Part shown: one piece after another, positions 16,978 to 25,486 of the stretch
How the letters are laid out: each line of letters opens with the position of its first letter
Position numbering within the stretch: the stretch's first letter is position 1
Assembly: GCF_000007605.1 (NCBI RefSeq)
Contig: NC_003361.3
Coordinates: 806,001 to 870,000, forward strand
From: Chlamydia caviae GPIC
GTDB lineage: Bacteria; Chlamydiota; Chlamydiia; Chlamydiales; Chlamydiaceae
Length of the DNA: 64,000 bases
Direction of reading: 5' to 3'
Notes under the pieces: generated by a model
Database searches by the model: none
Told to the model about the DNA's origin: nothing
Seen by the model: the letters and a program-made list of their open reading frames with translations, nothing else
Made by a program: the position numbers and the translations under genes

Positions 16978-17718
16978 TTACACAGAAACCTTTAGCCCCA
17001 CTTCAGGTCCATAACATCCAGGAGGTGGAGATTCGTTTAGCAACCAGTCTAAAATTCTCAAAACCCCCTCAGCAAAGACTTCGCGAGAAAAGACAGTATG
17101 CCGCAAGGTAATTTGCTCCTTATCACTGATAAAAGCGATTTCATGCTCCCCAGAAATGTTGCCCACACGCGATGCGTGCAATTCAATATTCTTCACACTG
17201 TCGCTATCAGCCCCAACACGATACTCCTGCTGCCATTCCTTCTTCTTAGCATCACAAAGAATAGAAACTAATTCGTTCGCTGTTCCTGAAATCGCATCCT
17301 TCTTCCCTCGATGATGCACCTCAGTAATGCGAATATCATAGGCATCATCAAAAACAGCGGCAAGTAGAGCTGCTAAACGCTTCTGCACATACGCTCCTAA
17401 GCTCGTATTTGGACAAACAACAACAGGAACATAAGCTGCTAAATCCTCTATTTTTTCGTCTATAGATGAAGACGGTGCAGGTTTAGTCGTAGCAAAAATC
17501 AAAGGTTTTGGATTAGAGAGCAAAGCCCGGAAAAGTTCTTCAGACAAAGATGAAGAAGAAAAATCTACAAGAACATCATTATTGTCTATAACAGAGGCTA
17601 AAGAATGCGTACTTGTTCTGGAAAATCCAGGGCCCAAAGTAAAACGTGCTGTTGCCCTCAATAAATTACTGAGTAACGTCCCCATTCTTCCAGAACATCC
17701 GATAATACCAACGCGCAT
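16978..17718 (-). CDS. dapB: 4-hydroxy-tetrahydrodipicolinate reductase
   Basis: A 246-residue DapB with Rossmann start VGIIGCSGRMG, the DVLVDFSSSSLSEE cofactor segment and ITEVHHRGKKDAISGTA, which contains the conserved catalytic HH-K region. It reduces the DapA product on the way to diaminopimelate. First gene of the minus-strand dap cluster. A gap of about 185 bases separates it from asd, so asd-lysC-dapA may have its own promoter. Divergent from the hydroxylase gene at 17928. Confidence 0.94.
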   Translation of the reverse strand: MRVGIIGCSGRMGTLLSNLLRATARFTLGPGFSRTSTHSLASVIDNNDVLVDFSSSSLSEELFRALLSNPKPLIFATTKPAPSSSIDEKIEDLAAYVPVVVCPNTSLGAYVQKRLAALLAAVFDDAYDIRITEVHHRGKKDAISGTANELVSILCDAKKKEWQQEYRVGADSDSVKNIELHASRVGNISGEHEIAFISDKEQITLRHTVFSREVFAEGVLRILDWLLNESPPPGCYGPEVGLKVSV

Positions 17719-17927
17719 AAGTCCATCTCAAAATGCAGCAAAAACACTACCAATTATAGCTCTAAGAGATATTAGCTTTCCCTCGACAAAAATCCTAAAG
17801 GACCCTAGAATTTAAATCTCTTTGATTCTTTTCAACATGAATTATTCTTTAAAATTCGTAATAATCAATACAAATAGAAAGCTTTGTTAATTAAAGTAGA
17901 TCTTAAACTATAAACTTACGATCATTC

Positions 17928-18761
17928 ATGGCTCATCATATTGCCACACCACCTTCTAATTCTGAAAATTATTCGGGTGCACTTCTAAATTCTCGACTTC
18001 CTTTGTGGAAAGCTTACTGCCCTCAAGTTTTTTTTGAATATTTAGAAGCGCTACACTTAGTTAAAGGATCGGCTATAGATTTCGACCTTATCAATAACAT
18101 CTTATTGTCAAAATCAGGATTTACACTATCACCAACGCAAGAATATCTCCCTCCCCACAATTACTTATTTGAGTTAAGTCAAAAGCGTTTTCCTATAGCT
18201 ACACAAATGCGCGCCGTAGATGACGACGGCTTTTCTATTTTTCCCGATCTGATTCACGATGTATTTTGCCACGTTCCCTGGCTACTACATCCCGAGTTTA
18301 TGAAGTTTTTCTTTACTATGGGACAGCTGTTTATAAAAGCTATACGTAGAGCAAAGGAGATCTACCCTATCGAAGATCAACCGCGCATCCTCAATAGTAA
18401 CGCTCTCGCCATCTCAAGATGTTTTTGGTTTACCGTAGAAAATGGCCTTATCGAAGAACAGGGAAAAAGAAAAGCTTATGGAGCTGCTATATTGAGCTCC
18501 ACGGAACAATTAACCTATACTTTTAATAATAACGTGTTCGTCTCCCCATTTAAAACGGAGCACATTATACAACGTCCTTGCAATCCAAATTCCATACAAA
18601 CAACATTCTTTATTATCCGCGATTTCGACGAATTAAATGCTATCTCGGAACAAATGCACCAGTTTCTAAATCAGGGACAACTTGATTTTATTGTCTTTGG
18701 TCCCCACGACATATATTATCCAGACATCGTCTACTTTTTAAATGAGCATGTCCTTGCATAA
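17928..18761 (+). CDS. Biopterin-type aromatic amino acid hydroxylase
   Basis: This 277-residue protein matches the iron- and tetrahydropterin-dependent aromatic amino acid hydroxylase family. It has FPDLIHDVFCHVPWLLHPEF with iron ligands His110 and His115, and CFWFTVENGLIEEQG with Glu171, the 2-His-1-carboxylate triad. Animal enzymes add a regulatory domain. This is a catalytic-core form like bacterial PhhA. A functional homologue is known in C. pneumoniae next to dapB, the same place as here. Substrate (Phe, Tyr or Trp) cannot be read from sequence. It overlaps the following transporter gene by 14-20 bases, so the two are cotranscribed. The pterin source in the cell is unclear. Confidence 0.85.
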   Translation: MAHHIATPPSNSENYSGALLNSRLPLWKAYCPQVFFEYLEALHLVKGSAIDFDLINNILLSKSGFTLSPTQEYLPPHNYLFELSQKRFPIATQMRAVDDDGFSIFPDLIHDVFCHVPWLLHPEFMKFFFTMGQLFIKAIRRAKEIYPIEDQPRILNSNALAISRCFWFTVENGLIEEQGKRKAYGAAILSSTEQLTYTFNNNVFVSPFKTEHIIQRPCNPNSIQTTFFIIRDFDELNAISEQMHQFLNQGQLDFIVFGPHDIYYPDIVYFLNEHVLA

Positions 18762-19413
18762 AGATAGGGTATTTTTTAACCTAGCCCTCACCTTTTCATT
18801 GATTCTGATCCTATCGAATCTGGTAGCAGCTTCTAGGCTCATCGTCACCCCCTACTTCACTATTCCCGGAGGACTACTTTTCTATCCCATGACCTTTATG
18901 ATTTCTAACATCGTTAATGAAATCTTTGGTCCGGAAAAAACCCGACACATGGTATTTACAGCATTTGCCGGAAATATTCTTTCCTTAATACTTCTCCAAA
19001 TCGTCTCTTTTCTTCCAGCTTCTTCCTCAGAAATAGCAAATGCCTGGCATACGCTATTTGATATTAGTCCCGTCGCCTTTATCGCCTCCTTTACCGCTTT
19101 TTCTACTTCACAACATCTAGACATCGTTTCCTTCCACTTTTTTAAACAGCGCTTTCCTAAATCCCCCCTTTGGATACGTAATAACGCATCCTCCATGCTC
19201 TCACAAATGGTCGATACCCTCATTGTTGATCTCGGCGTAATCTACCTAGGAATGCATCTACCCCTTACAAAAACTTTACAAATCATGACATGCTCATACC
19301 TATATAAAATTTTCTTTAGCATAGCTACTACGCCAGTTTTTTATATGGGAATAAGAAAGATATCCAGCGTTTATAAAGATAATATAAAAACAAAACACGA
19401 GACATTAGTATAG
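18742..19413 (+). CDS. Queuosine-precursor transporter (YhhQ/VUT family)
   Basis: A 223-residue membrane protein with about six helices. YhhQ-type features include LILSNLVAASRLI, FTIPGGLLFYPMTFMISNIVNEIFGPEKTRH and NNASSMLSQMVDTLIV. Members import queuosine precursors (queuine, preQ1 or preQ0) for tRNA modification. Chlamydia depend on salvage plus a tRNA-guanine transglycosylase. ATG 18742 and 18748 are both possible starts, and both lie inside the hydroxylase gene. The link between the two is operonic and not obviously metabolic, although queuine and pterins share deazapurine/pterin chemistry. Confidence 0.8.
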   Translation: MSMSLHKDRVFFNLALTFSLILILSNLVAASRLIVTPYFTIPGGLLFYPMTFMISNIVNEIFGPEKTRHMVFTAFAGNILSLILLQIVSFLPASSSEIANAWHTLFDISPVAFIASFTAFSTSQHLDIVSFHFFKQRFPKSPLWIRNNASSMLSQMVDTLIVDLGVIYLGMHLPLTKTLQIMTCSYLYKIFFSIATTPVFYMGIRKISSVYKDNIKTKHETLV

Positions 19414-19500
19414 AGAAACAACTAAATGGGACTGAAATTAAATGATTTCTTTTTCTAAAAGAGTTATAATTTTTTAGAAAAAGAATAATCAAACAATTTT

Positions 19501-20580
19501 ATGGCTAATTTCCTTCTTTCTTCGCCAAGTATCCCACCAGGGTCAACCTATACCCTATACAATCCTCTTCCTGGGCAAGGGAACGCTGCGCCTGCGAGGA
19601 AAAAAACACCTGTTACTGGTCCAGGATCGTTTGATAACGCCTCATTTTTAAGTAAACTAGCCCGAGCAATCCTAGCTGCTATACTGATTATTGTTACTCT
19701 AGGGTTAATTCTGTGCATCATGTCCTCACAAAATCTCTTGGACTTGAATACCCATGAAATCTGCTTAGATTACTCAGACTACGACTATCCTTCTTATCTC
19801 CCTTATGGGTATGATCCAACGTTCTTCCCAGCAACCCCAACAGTTACATTTGAAAGCTGGGATAGCTCCGAGATTTTAGACCAATTCCTACGGTTATTCA
19901 AAACCCGTACCGATTTGTTCGTTCCAGAAAGAACTGTAGAAATCGCTACCTATTTTTCTATAGAACGCATAATACTTCAGGATATGCATATGTATGACCT
20001 GAATACTCAGCAACTCCTAGACCAACCCGATCCTAGCCAATGTCGCCACAATGAAATAACCGAGTACCCTCACCTACAAGGCAGAAACTGTAATAATTTC
20101 CGCATATTTGCCTATCCTATGTGGCACCATCCCATGGCAAATAATCAAGAGGAAATGACAGCGAGAATGGATGCAACAATACAAGCAGGGTATGCAGGAA
20201 TATCTCATTGGACCTCGGTAATTGTAAACCTAGATAGAAGAGAAGTACTTTTCTTCGACAGTCTCGCGCATTTTGTAGAGAACAATAAGATCGATCCCGT
20301 TTTGAAATCGCTAGCGACCAGATTAGGAAACTGTCATTTGGATGCTAACGGAGCACGCTCTCCATTTACTGTAAAAAAAGTTGTCAAAACTCCTGTGCAA
20401 AAAGATGGTTCATCTTGTGGGATGTGGGTAGCATTATTCCTTGAGAAATATTTAGAAAACCCCAACTATGTCCCCCCTACCATGGGATATACTGAAACCC
20501 AAAACTTTATACAAAATTATCTAGACAATCTTCCTGGAGCCGACGGAAATCACGATATGCAGCCAGCACCTATAAATTAA
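19501..20580 (+). CDS. Membrane-anchored Ulp1/C48-type cysteine protease (deubiquitinase-like)
   Basis: A 359-residue protein with a proline-rich N-terminus, one membrane helix (about 53-74, ARAILAAILIIVTLGLILCIM) and a C-terminal CE-clan protease domain. The catalytic set is SHWTSVIVNL (His236), VLFFDSLAHF (Asp253) and VQKDGSSCGMWVALF (oxyanion Gln300, Cys306). This order and the single N-terminal helix match chlamydial ChlaDub enzymes, which remove ubiquitin or Nedd8 from host proteins. It is therefore probably a secreted effector. Substrate preference (ubiquitin, SUMO, NEDD8) is not visible. Residues 85-118 form an Asp/Tyr/Pro-rich linker. The next gene starts 7 bases after its stop. Confidence 0.8.
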   Translation: MANFLLSSPSIPPGSTYTLYNPLPGQGNAAPARKKTPVTGPGSFDNASFLSKLARAILAAILIIVTLGLILCIMSSQNLLDLNTHEICLDYSDYDYPSYLPYGYDPTFFPATPTVTFESWDSSEILDQFLRLFKTRTDLFVPERTVEIATYFSIERIILQDMHMYDLNTQQLLDQPDPSQCRHNEITEYPHLQGRNCNNFRIFAYPMWHHPMANNQEEMTARMDATIQAGYAGISHWTSVIVNLDRREVLFFDSLAHFVENNKIDPVLKSLATRLGNCHLDANGARSPFTVKKVVKTPVQKDGSSCGMWVALFLEKYLENPNYVPPTMGYTETQNFIQNYLDNLPGADGNHDMQPAPIN

Positions 20581-20587
20581 ACTCCTT

Positions 20588-21436
20588 ATGTATCACTGTA
20601 GCAATCTCAAAAAACAGATAGGGTATTTTCTAACCGGATTAACCTTATTGTCCTCTACTTACGCATTAGCAACAACTGAGGAAAATCATCCCTGTGTTGT
20701 GCTCACAGGAGCTTCAGGTCAATTAGGATCAGGAATCGCACGCTATCTTCATGATAAAGATTACCACCTACTGCTTGTCGGAAGACAAAATAGCAAGCTA
20801 TGCGCTCTGCACCAGCAAAACCCCAATTCCTCAACCCTAGCTATCGACTATTCCCTTCCAGGATATCTTGCTGATTATAAAAATGCGCTTAAAGAGCTCA
20901 ATCGCCCCATTCACGGACTTATTATTTCTACCCCACGGCCTATTTGGAGTGGCATATTACAATCTCCAGAGTCTTGGGAAACTACATTACAGACAACCTT
21001 CATAGCACAGACCGCTTTGATTCAAGCGACTCTTCCCTATATGAGTCCACAAAGCTCTATTGTGATTATCGGAGGAACCGCATCGGTACAGTTACTCTCC
21101 TCCTACGGACTTTCCTGTGTGATTCGTCGTATGTGGACAACATACGCGAAAGCCTTAGCCCATGAATTAGGTCCTAAAGGGATTCGCGTAAATGTTGTCT
21201 CTCCAGGAATTGTGTGCACTTCATTTCACAAAGAAAGAATTCGAGAAAGAGCAAGAGTAAATCACTCTAGTTATGCAGAAGAATACACTAAAGAAACCGA
21301 CGCCATACCCTTACGACGTTTTTGCGAAACCGAAGAGCTAGCACAAACTATCGAGTTTCTTCTCTCGTCATCATCATCTTTCATTTCAGGAATTAATTTA
21401 GTTCTCGATGGAGGGTTTACAAGCTCTCTGAACTAA
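20588..21436 (+). CDS. Short-chain dehydrogenase-like protein with signal peptide and altered active site
   Basis: A 282-residue SDR-fold protein. An N-terminal hydrophobic segment (11-28, ending TYALA) looks like a signal peptide, unusual for this cytosolic family. The cofactor motif is TGASGQLG (40-47), and the C-terminal part (LGPKGIRVNVVSPGIV, INLVLDGGFTSS) is standard SDR. The YxxxK catalytic motif reads YGLSC (173-177), so the active-site Lys is Cys, and the usual NNAG is replaced by ISTPRP. Either catalysis is lost or the protein has changed role. It directly follows the Ulp1-like protease, probably in one transcript. Confidence 0.72.
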   Translation: MYHCSNLKKQIGYFLTGLTLLSSTYALATTEENHPCVVLTGASGQLGSGIARYLHDKDYHLLLVGRQNSKLCALHQQNPNSSTLAIDYSLPGYLADYKNALKELNRPIHGLIISTPRPIWSGILQSPESWETTLQTTFIAQTALIQATLPYMSPQSSIVIIGGTASVQLLSSYGLSCVIRRMWTTYAKALAHELGPKGIRVNVVSPGIVCTSFHKERIRERARVNHSSYAEEYTKETDAIPLRRFCETEELAQTIEFLLSSSSSFISGINLVLDGGFTSSLN

Positions 21437-21596
21437 CGCAGAGTTTCCCCAATGCTAAAGAAACAACTGGGTTAGGATATGCACTAAAAGAAACCCACAT
21501 TCCTCCTAAACCTTGAACAGAAACTCCTCTACTAGCACCTATAGCTACTGCAGGTCCTTTTTGTAACCAAGGAAAACTTGAAGTGCAATAATCCAC
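21417..21596 (-). other. Unassigned short open frame, possible gene remnant
   Basis: On the minus strand a frame stays open from 21614 to a TAA at 21417. A GTG at 21596 would give 59 residues (VDYCTSSFPWLQKGPAVA, then ASRGVSVQGLGGMWVSFSAYP). The composition looks protein-like, glycine- and serine-rich, but I recognise no family. It overlaps the end of the SDR-like gene by 20 bases. It may be the tail of a lost gene next to the phage remnant. Confidence 0.3.
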
Positions 21597-21691
21597 CTCC
21601 CCCTCTTCAAAAGCTTATACTTCTCTCATTAAAATAAGAAATCTCTTTAATTGGTATCACCTGGCATAATTGCACATCAAGTAGAGTGCAA

Positions 21692-22081
21692 TTACGCTAG
21701 CTCTTCTTTCCTAAAATCCTCCGTTTTTTTAGAGGCCAATTTCAACCTCTTTCTTTGCACAAAAATGCGCATCATTATGGCCCTAATTTTGGTCTCCGTT
21801 TTCAAAATTTGACTAGCTAGACTAACGCTTTTAGAAGGATTTTCAAGGTTGTTAAAATATTTATCTTCATAGTTTAAACATTCCAACATCTCTTCCGGAT
21901 CATTTCCAAAACACTCACGAACTTTAGCAGGCAAAGCGTCAAACAGCTCCCAAACCTCTATAATTGCGTTTAGAGCCTCGAAACAGTCAATAGGGCAACA
22001 AACCACATGACACAGAGATCGTTGCTCTAAACGCCTTAAAACGCTTACAGCATTAACCTTTGCAGCAATAATGATCCTCAA
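21692..22081 (-). pseudogene. Microvirus VP3 (internal scaffolding) remnant
   Basis: A 129-residue frame from a TTG. The core EALNAIIEVWELFDALPAKVRECFGNDPEEMLECL is held in pieces such as FDALPAKVRECFGNDP. It closely follows the microvirus VP3 pattern in which F..LP..VR..F.NDP precedes a short helix. The N-terminal 30 residues do not match the family and the expected ATG is missing, consistent with decay. Assignment from pattern memory only. Confidence 0.65.
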
Positions 22082-22195
22082 AACTCATAATTGCTCCATA
22101 CTTTTACACCTCAGCTTTCCGTTTTGGTTTTCACAGAACTCACTTATCTACGAACGTGAGTCTTTGTTGTTCAAAACAGAAAACTGAGTACAAAA

Positions 22196-22612
22196 TTAGA
22201 AATGATCAATAAGACCAGAAACAGAATAGACAGGCATAGGTCGTGCACAACGCAAAGAAAATCTGGCTCTTGAGGAGCAGAAACGCATCAGAAACAACCG
22301 CACATCCCGCCTCACTAAAGAACCCTTCTCAGGCAAATTCCTATCCTCATACGTCAACGTAAGAAAACTATTCTGCCCATAAAGAGACGCTTCATGAATG
22401 CAACGATACGACCACACCTTCGCACTCCCATGCACAAGCACTTCGTTCTTATGCATGGGAGTGCGAAAGTATGTTATGCGTGCAGCTGCCAAATTATTCA
22501 GAGAAACTGAGAACCCGCTGTACGGTTTAGTTCTGCTTAGGAAATACATTTTCTTAGACGATAAATGAGGATTCAGGCAAAATTTTTTGTAAAATAAAAA
22601 TAAGTTAGCCAA
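22196..22612 (-). pseudogene. Microvirus VP4 / replication initiation protein remnant
   Basis: A 138-residue frame from a TTG that directly abuts aroA. The segment WSYRCIHEASLYGQNSFLTL, then TYEDRNLPEKGSLVRRDVRLF, is the typical chlamydiaphage Rep N-terminal region (R-C-HEAS, LTLTY, LP-GSL--RD---F). The following HUH (His-x-His) motif, usually in RPHYH, reads RPMPVY, and the frame then ends. Initiator activity is therefore lost. The expected CxxC-rich segment before the HEAS motif is also absent and replaced by a sequence containing a perfect inverted repeat. Confidence 0.72.
22419..22467. repeat. Perfect 16-bp inverted repeat inside the Rep remnant
   Basis: TTCGCACTCCCATGCA (22419-22434) and its exact reverse complement (22452-22467) are separated by 17 bases. 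There is no T run, so it is not a normal terminator. It lies where intact Rep proteins carry their cysteine-rich segment. Confidence 0.9.
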
Positions 22613-23953
22613 ATGCTTACTTATAAGATCTCTCCCTCATCTATCTCTGGAAGTGTTGACGTTCCTCCGTCGAAGTCTCATACTTTACGAGCGATTTTCT
22701 GGGCTTCGCTATCTCGAGGCACATCAACAATAAACAATCCTCTCGAGTCTCCTGATTCAGAAGCAATGATTCAAGCTTGCAAGCAATTAGGAGCCAAGAT
22801 TTATAAAAAATCTTCGTCTCTTGAAATTACAGGCACACCTCATCTTAGATTGCCAAAAGATATCGCTATTGATGCGGGAAGTTCTGGGATTGTTTTTCGT
22901 TTCTTTACTGCACTTGCAGCAATATTTTCTGAAAAAGTAACGATTACAGGATCTTCCCAATTACAAAGGCGCCCTATAGCTCCTTTAATCCGAGCTTTAG
23001 AAAATTTCGGAGCTACATTTTCCTATCAAAGAGACCCTTACACGCTACCTTTTTCTGTTTTAGGTCCTATTTCTTCAGGGTATACTGAAGTGTTAGGAGA
23101 AGATTCGCAATATGCTTCAGCACTTGCTATGGCGTGCTCGTTAGCAGAGGGGCCTTTCTCCTTCACTATAATCAATCCTAAGGAACGCCCTTGGTTTAAA
23201 CTGACATTGTGGTGGCTAGAACAATTAGCCATTCCCTATTCACAATCAGAAGAGAATACATATTCATTTGTAGGAAAATCTCGACCTGAAGGATTTTCCT
23301 ATACAGTTGGAGGCGATTTTAGTAGTGCAGCCTTTCTTGCTGTTGCTGCACTACTTTCTCAATCCCCACATCCTACGTACTTAAGGAATCTTAATATGCA
23401 AGATGTTCAGGGAGATAAAGAATTGTTTGTTCTCCTAAAAAAGCTAGGAGCAAATATTGTTTTTGAAAACGACATAGTGATTATTTTCCCCTCAACCATC
23501 TCTGGTGGGAACATAGATATGGATCCTTTTATTGATGCTCTTCCTATTCTTGCTGTTCTCTGTTGTTTTGCTACCTCGCCCTCACATTTATATAATGCAC
23601 GAGGAGCAAAAGACAAAGAAAGCGATCGTATTGTCGCTATTACGGAAGAACTGCAAAAGATGGGTGCATGCATCCAACCCTGTCATGATGGCTTACTTAT
23701 TAACCCTAGTCCTCTATATGGGGCTTCTATGTTTTCCCATAATGATCATAGAATAGCTATGGCCTTATCTATAGCAGCAATGCATGCTTCTGGAGATAGT
23801 AGTATCTCTGATACTGAGTGTGTGAAAAAAACTTTTCCAAATTTCATACAGATTCTGAATTCCTTACATGCAAATATTCAGGAGTACCATGAACCTATTT
23901 CTATGTGGACTACCGGCAGTGGGCAAGACCTTATTGGGTCGTGCCCTTGCTAA
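22613..23953 (+). CDS. aroA: 3-phosphoshikimate 1-carboxyvinyltransferase (EPSP synthase)
   Basis: A 446-residue EPSP synthase joining phosphoenolpyruvate to shikimate 3-phosphate. Visible family signatures: VDVPPSKSHTLRAIFWASLS near the N-terminus, DAGSSGIVFRFFTALA (the LxNAGTAxR region) and RGAKDKESDRI with SHNDHRIAMALSIAA near the C-terminus. First gene of the aro operon. Its 3' end overlaps the shikimate kinase start by 65 bases. There is no clear ribosome site, because the phage remnant abuts the ATG. Confidence 0.95.
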   Translation: MLTYKISPSSISGSVDVPPSKSHTLRAIFWASLSRGTSTINNPLESPDSEAMIQACKQLGAKIYKKSSSLEITGTPHLRLPKDIAIDAGSSGIVFRFFTALAAIFSEKVTITGSSQLQRRPIAPLIRALENFGATFSYQRDPYTLPFSVLGPISSGYTEVLGEDSQYASALAMACSLAEGPFSFTIINPKERPWFKLTLWWLEQLAIPYSQSEENTYSFVGKSRPEGFSYTVGGDFSSAAFLAVAALLSQSPHPTYLRNLNMQDVQGDKELFVLLKKLGANIVFENDIVIIFPSTISGGNIDMDPFIDALPILAVLCCFATSPSHLYNARGAKDKESDRIVAITEELQKMGACIQPCHDGLLINPSPLYGASMFSHNDHRIAMALSIAAMHASGDSSISDTECVKKTFPNFIQILNSLHANIQEYHEPISMWTTGSGQDLIGSCPC

Positions 23954-24410
23954 CTATCTATCAATTTCTTTCTTTGATACTGATGATTTAATTGTAAGTA
24001 ACTACGACAACGGGCTATATTCCTCAGCAGGTGAGATATTTCAAGCTGTTGGAGAAGAGGCGTTTGCAACTTTAGAGGTAGAGGCTTTACGCTCCTTACC
24101 CCGAGATAATAGCGTTACTGCTTTAGGTGGGGGTACCATTATGCATCAAGAAGCATATGATATAATTAAGCACAGGGGAACATTGATCTATCTTTCTCTT
24201 CCTGTTACTGAAATTTATCAACGGCTCTTGAAACGCGGCCTTCCCGAAAGATTAAAACACACGCCAAATGTAGAAGAGATTTTAAAACAACGTATAAATC
24301 GTATGCAGCGTGTAGCAAATTACAATTTTTCTCTGAATCATATAGACCTCTTTGATGAACGCTCTTTATTATCGGCATGTGAATCTCTTAATATTTTACT
24401 AAATCCATGA
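23889..24410 (+). CDS. aroK: Shikimate kinase
   Basis: A 173-residue kinase starting [20 protein letters not shown] with P-loop GLPAVGKT (7-14), FFDTDDLI and [12 protein letters not shown]. It phosphorylates shikimate. I chose ATG 23889 because GGAG precedes it and the P-loop is then at its usual position. The upstream in-frame ATG adds seven residues. It overlaps the aroA end, and its TGA overlaps the aroC ATG (ATGA). Confidence 0.93.
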   Translation: MNLFLCGLPAVGKTLLGRALANYLSISFFDTDDLIVSNYDNGLYSSAGEIFQAVGEEAFATLEVEALRSLPRDNSVTALGGGTIMHQEAYDIIKHRGTLIYLSLPVTEIYQRLLKRGLPERLKHTPNVEEILKQRINRMQRVANYNFSLNHIDLFDERSLLSACESLNILLNP

Positions 24411-25486
24411 GAAATCGATTCGGTTCTTTATTTTCTCTGACCACGTGGGGAGAATCTCACGGCCCATCTATTGGAGTTGTTATCGACGGTTGTCCTGCAG
24501 GGCTCCTTCTCGATCCCGAAGATTTTATTCCTGCAATGTCGCGTAGATCTCCGGGAAGACCTGGAACTTCCCCTCGTAAAGAAGCAGATATCGTTCACAT
24601 TCTTTCTGGAGTATATCAAGGGAAGACAACTGGAACACCGATCTCTCTTCAAATTTTCAATACTGATGTGAAGAGTGCTACATATCATCAGCAAGAGGAT
24701 CGTTACCGGCCCGGTCATGGGCAGCTTGCTTATGAAAAAAAATATGGTCTTGTAGATCCTCTAGGAGGAGGAAGATCGTCTGCTAGGGAAACAGCATGCC
24801 GCGTAGCTGCAGGGGTTATCGCAGCGAAGATTCTTGCTCACTACGATATTTATTGTTTAGCTTTCCTATCCAAACTAGGAAAGGAATCTATCGAAACCTA
24901 TCCAAAATTATCTAAAGAATTTGCCCAAAACATTTATAACTCGCCTTTCCTTTCGCCTCTCGACAACGACTCTATCCTCCAAACACTAACTCATCTACAA
25001 AACGAACAAGATTCTTTAGGTGGGGTAGTATCTTTCATTACTTCCCCTATTCATGAAAGTCTTGGTGAGCCGGTATTTAATAAAGTGCAGGCAGTTTTAG
25101 CTTCTGGGCTGATGAGCATTCCTGCTGCTAAGGGGTTTGAAATCGGGTTGGGATTTGCCTCTACAGATAGTTATGGGTCGGAATATATTGATCCATTTAT
25201 CATTGAGAACGAAAACATCTCCATGGGATCGAATAACTGTGGAGGCTCTTTAGGAGGCATTACTGTGGGAATGCCTCTCAATGGCCGCGTAGCCTTCAAA
25301 CCCACATCTTCGATTAGGAAGCCCTTTCTCACAGTAACAAAAACTGGAGAGCCGTCTATTTACGCTACGCAAAAAGAAGGTCGTCATGACCCTTGTGTAG
25401 CTATAAGAGCTGTGGCTGTTGTAGAAGCCATGGTCAATCTTGTTCTTGCTGATTTATTACTACAACAACGGTGTGCAAGGCTATGA
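24407..25486 (+). CDS. aroC: Chorismate synthase
   Basis: A 359-residue enzyme with classic signatures: [36 protein letters not shown] FMN/substrate loop, [17 protein letters not shown] and the C-terminal [17 protein letters not shown]. It converts EPSP to chorismate with reduced flavin. Linked to aroK and aroB by 4-base ATGA overlaps, so the genes are translationally coupled. Confidence 0.96.
   Translation: MRNRFGSLFSLTTWGESHGPSIGVVIDGCPAGLLLDPEDFIPAMSRRSPGRPGTSPRKEADIVHILSGVYQGKTTGTPISLQIFNTDVKSATYHQQEDRYRPGHGQLAYEKKYGLVDPLGGGRSSARETACRVAAGVIAAKILAHYDIYCLAFLSKLGKESIETYPKLSKEFAQNIYNSPFLSPLDNDSILQTLTHLQNEQDSLGGVVSFITSPIHESLGEPVFNKVQAVLASGLMSIPAAKGFEIGLGFASTDSYGSEYIDPFIIENENISMGSNNCGGSLGGITVGMPLNGRVAFKPTSSIRKPFLTVTKTGEPSIYATQKEGRHDPCVAIRAVAVVEAMVNLVLADLLLQQRCARL

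Larger units (their letters stand above)
21692..22612 (-). mobile_element. Chlamydial microvirus (phage) remnant
   Basis: Two adjacent minus-strand frames resemble proteins of the single-stranded DNA chlamydiaphages: a VP3 scaffolding-like frame and a VP4 (replication initiator)-like frame. No capsid (VP1), VP2 or VP5 sequence was recognised. Both frames lack normal starts and the Rep is truncated, so this is a decayed insertion. It sits between the accessory island and the shikimate operon. Confidence 0.7.

Noticed and set aside
22460..22490. GTATGTTATGCGTGC next to the inverted repeat considered as a dif-like XerCD site
   Set aside because: It matches only part of one XerD half-site and lacks the second arm, so not called.
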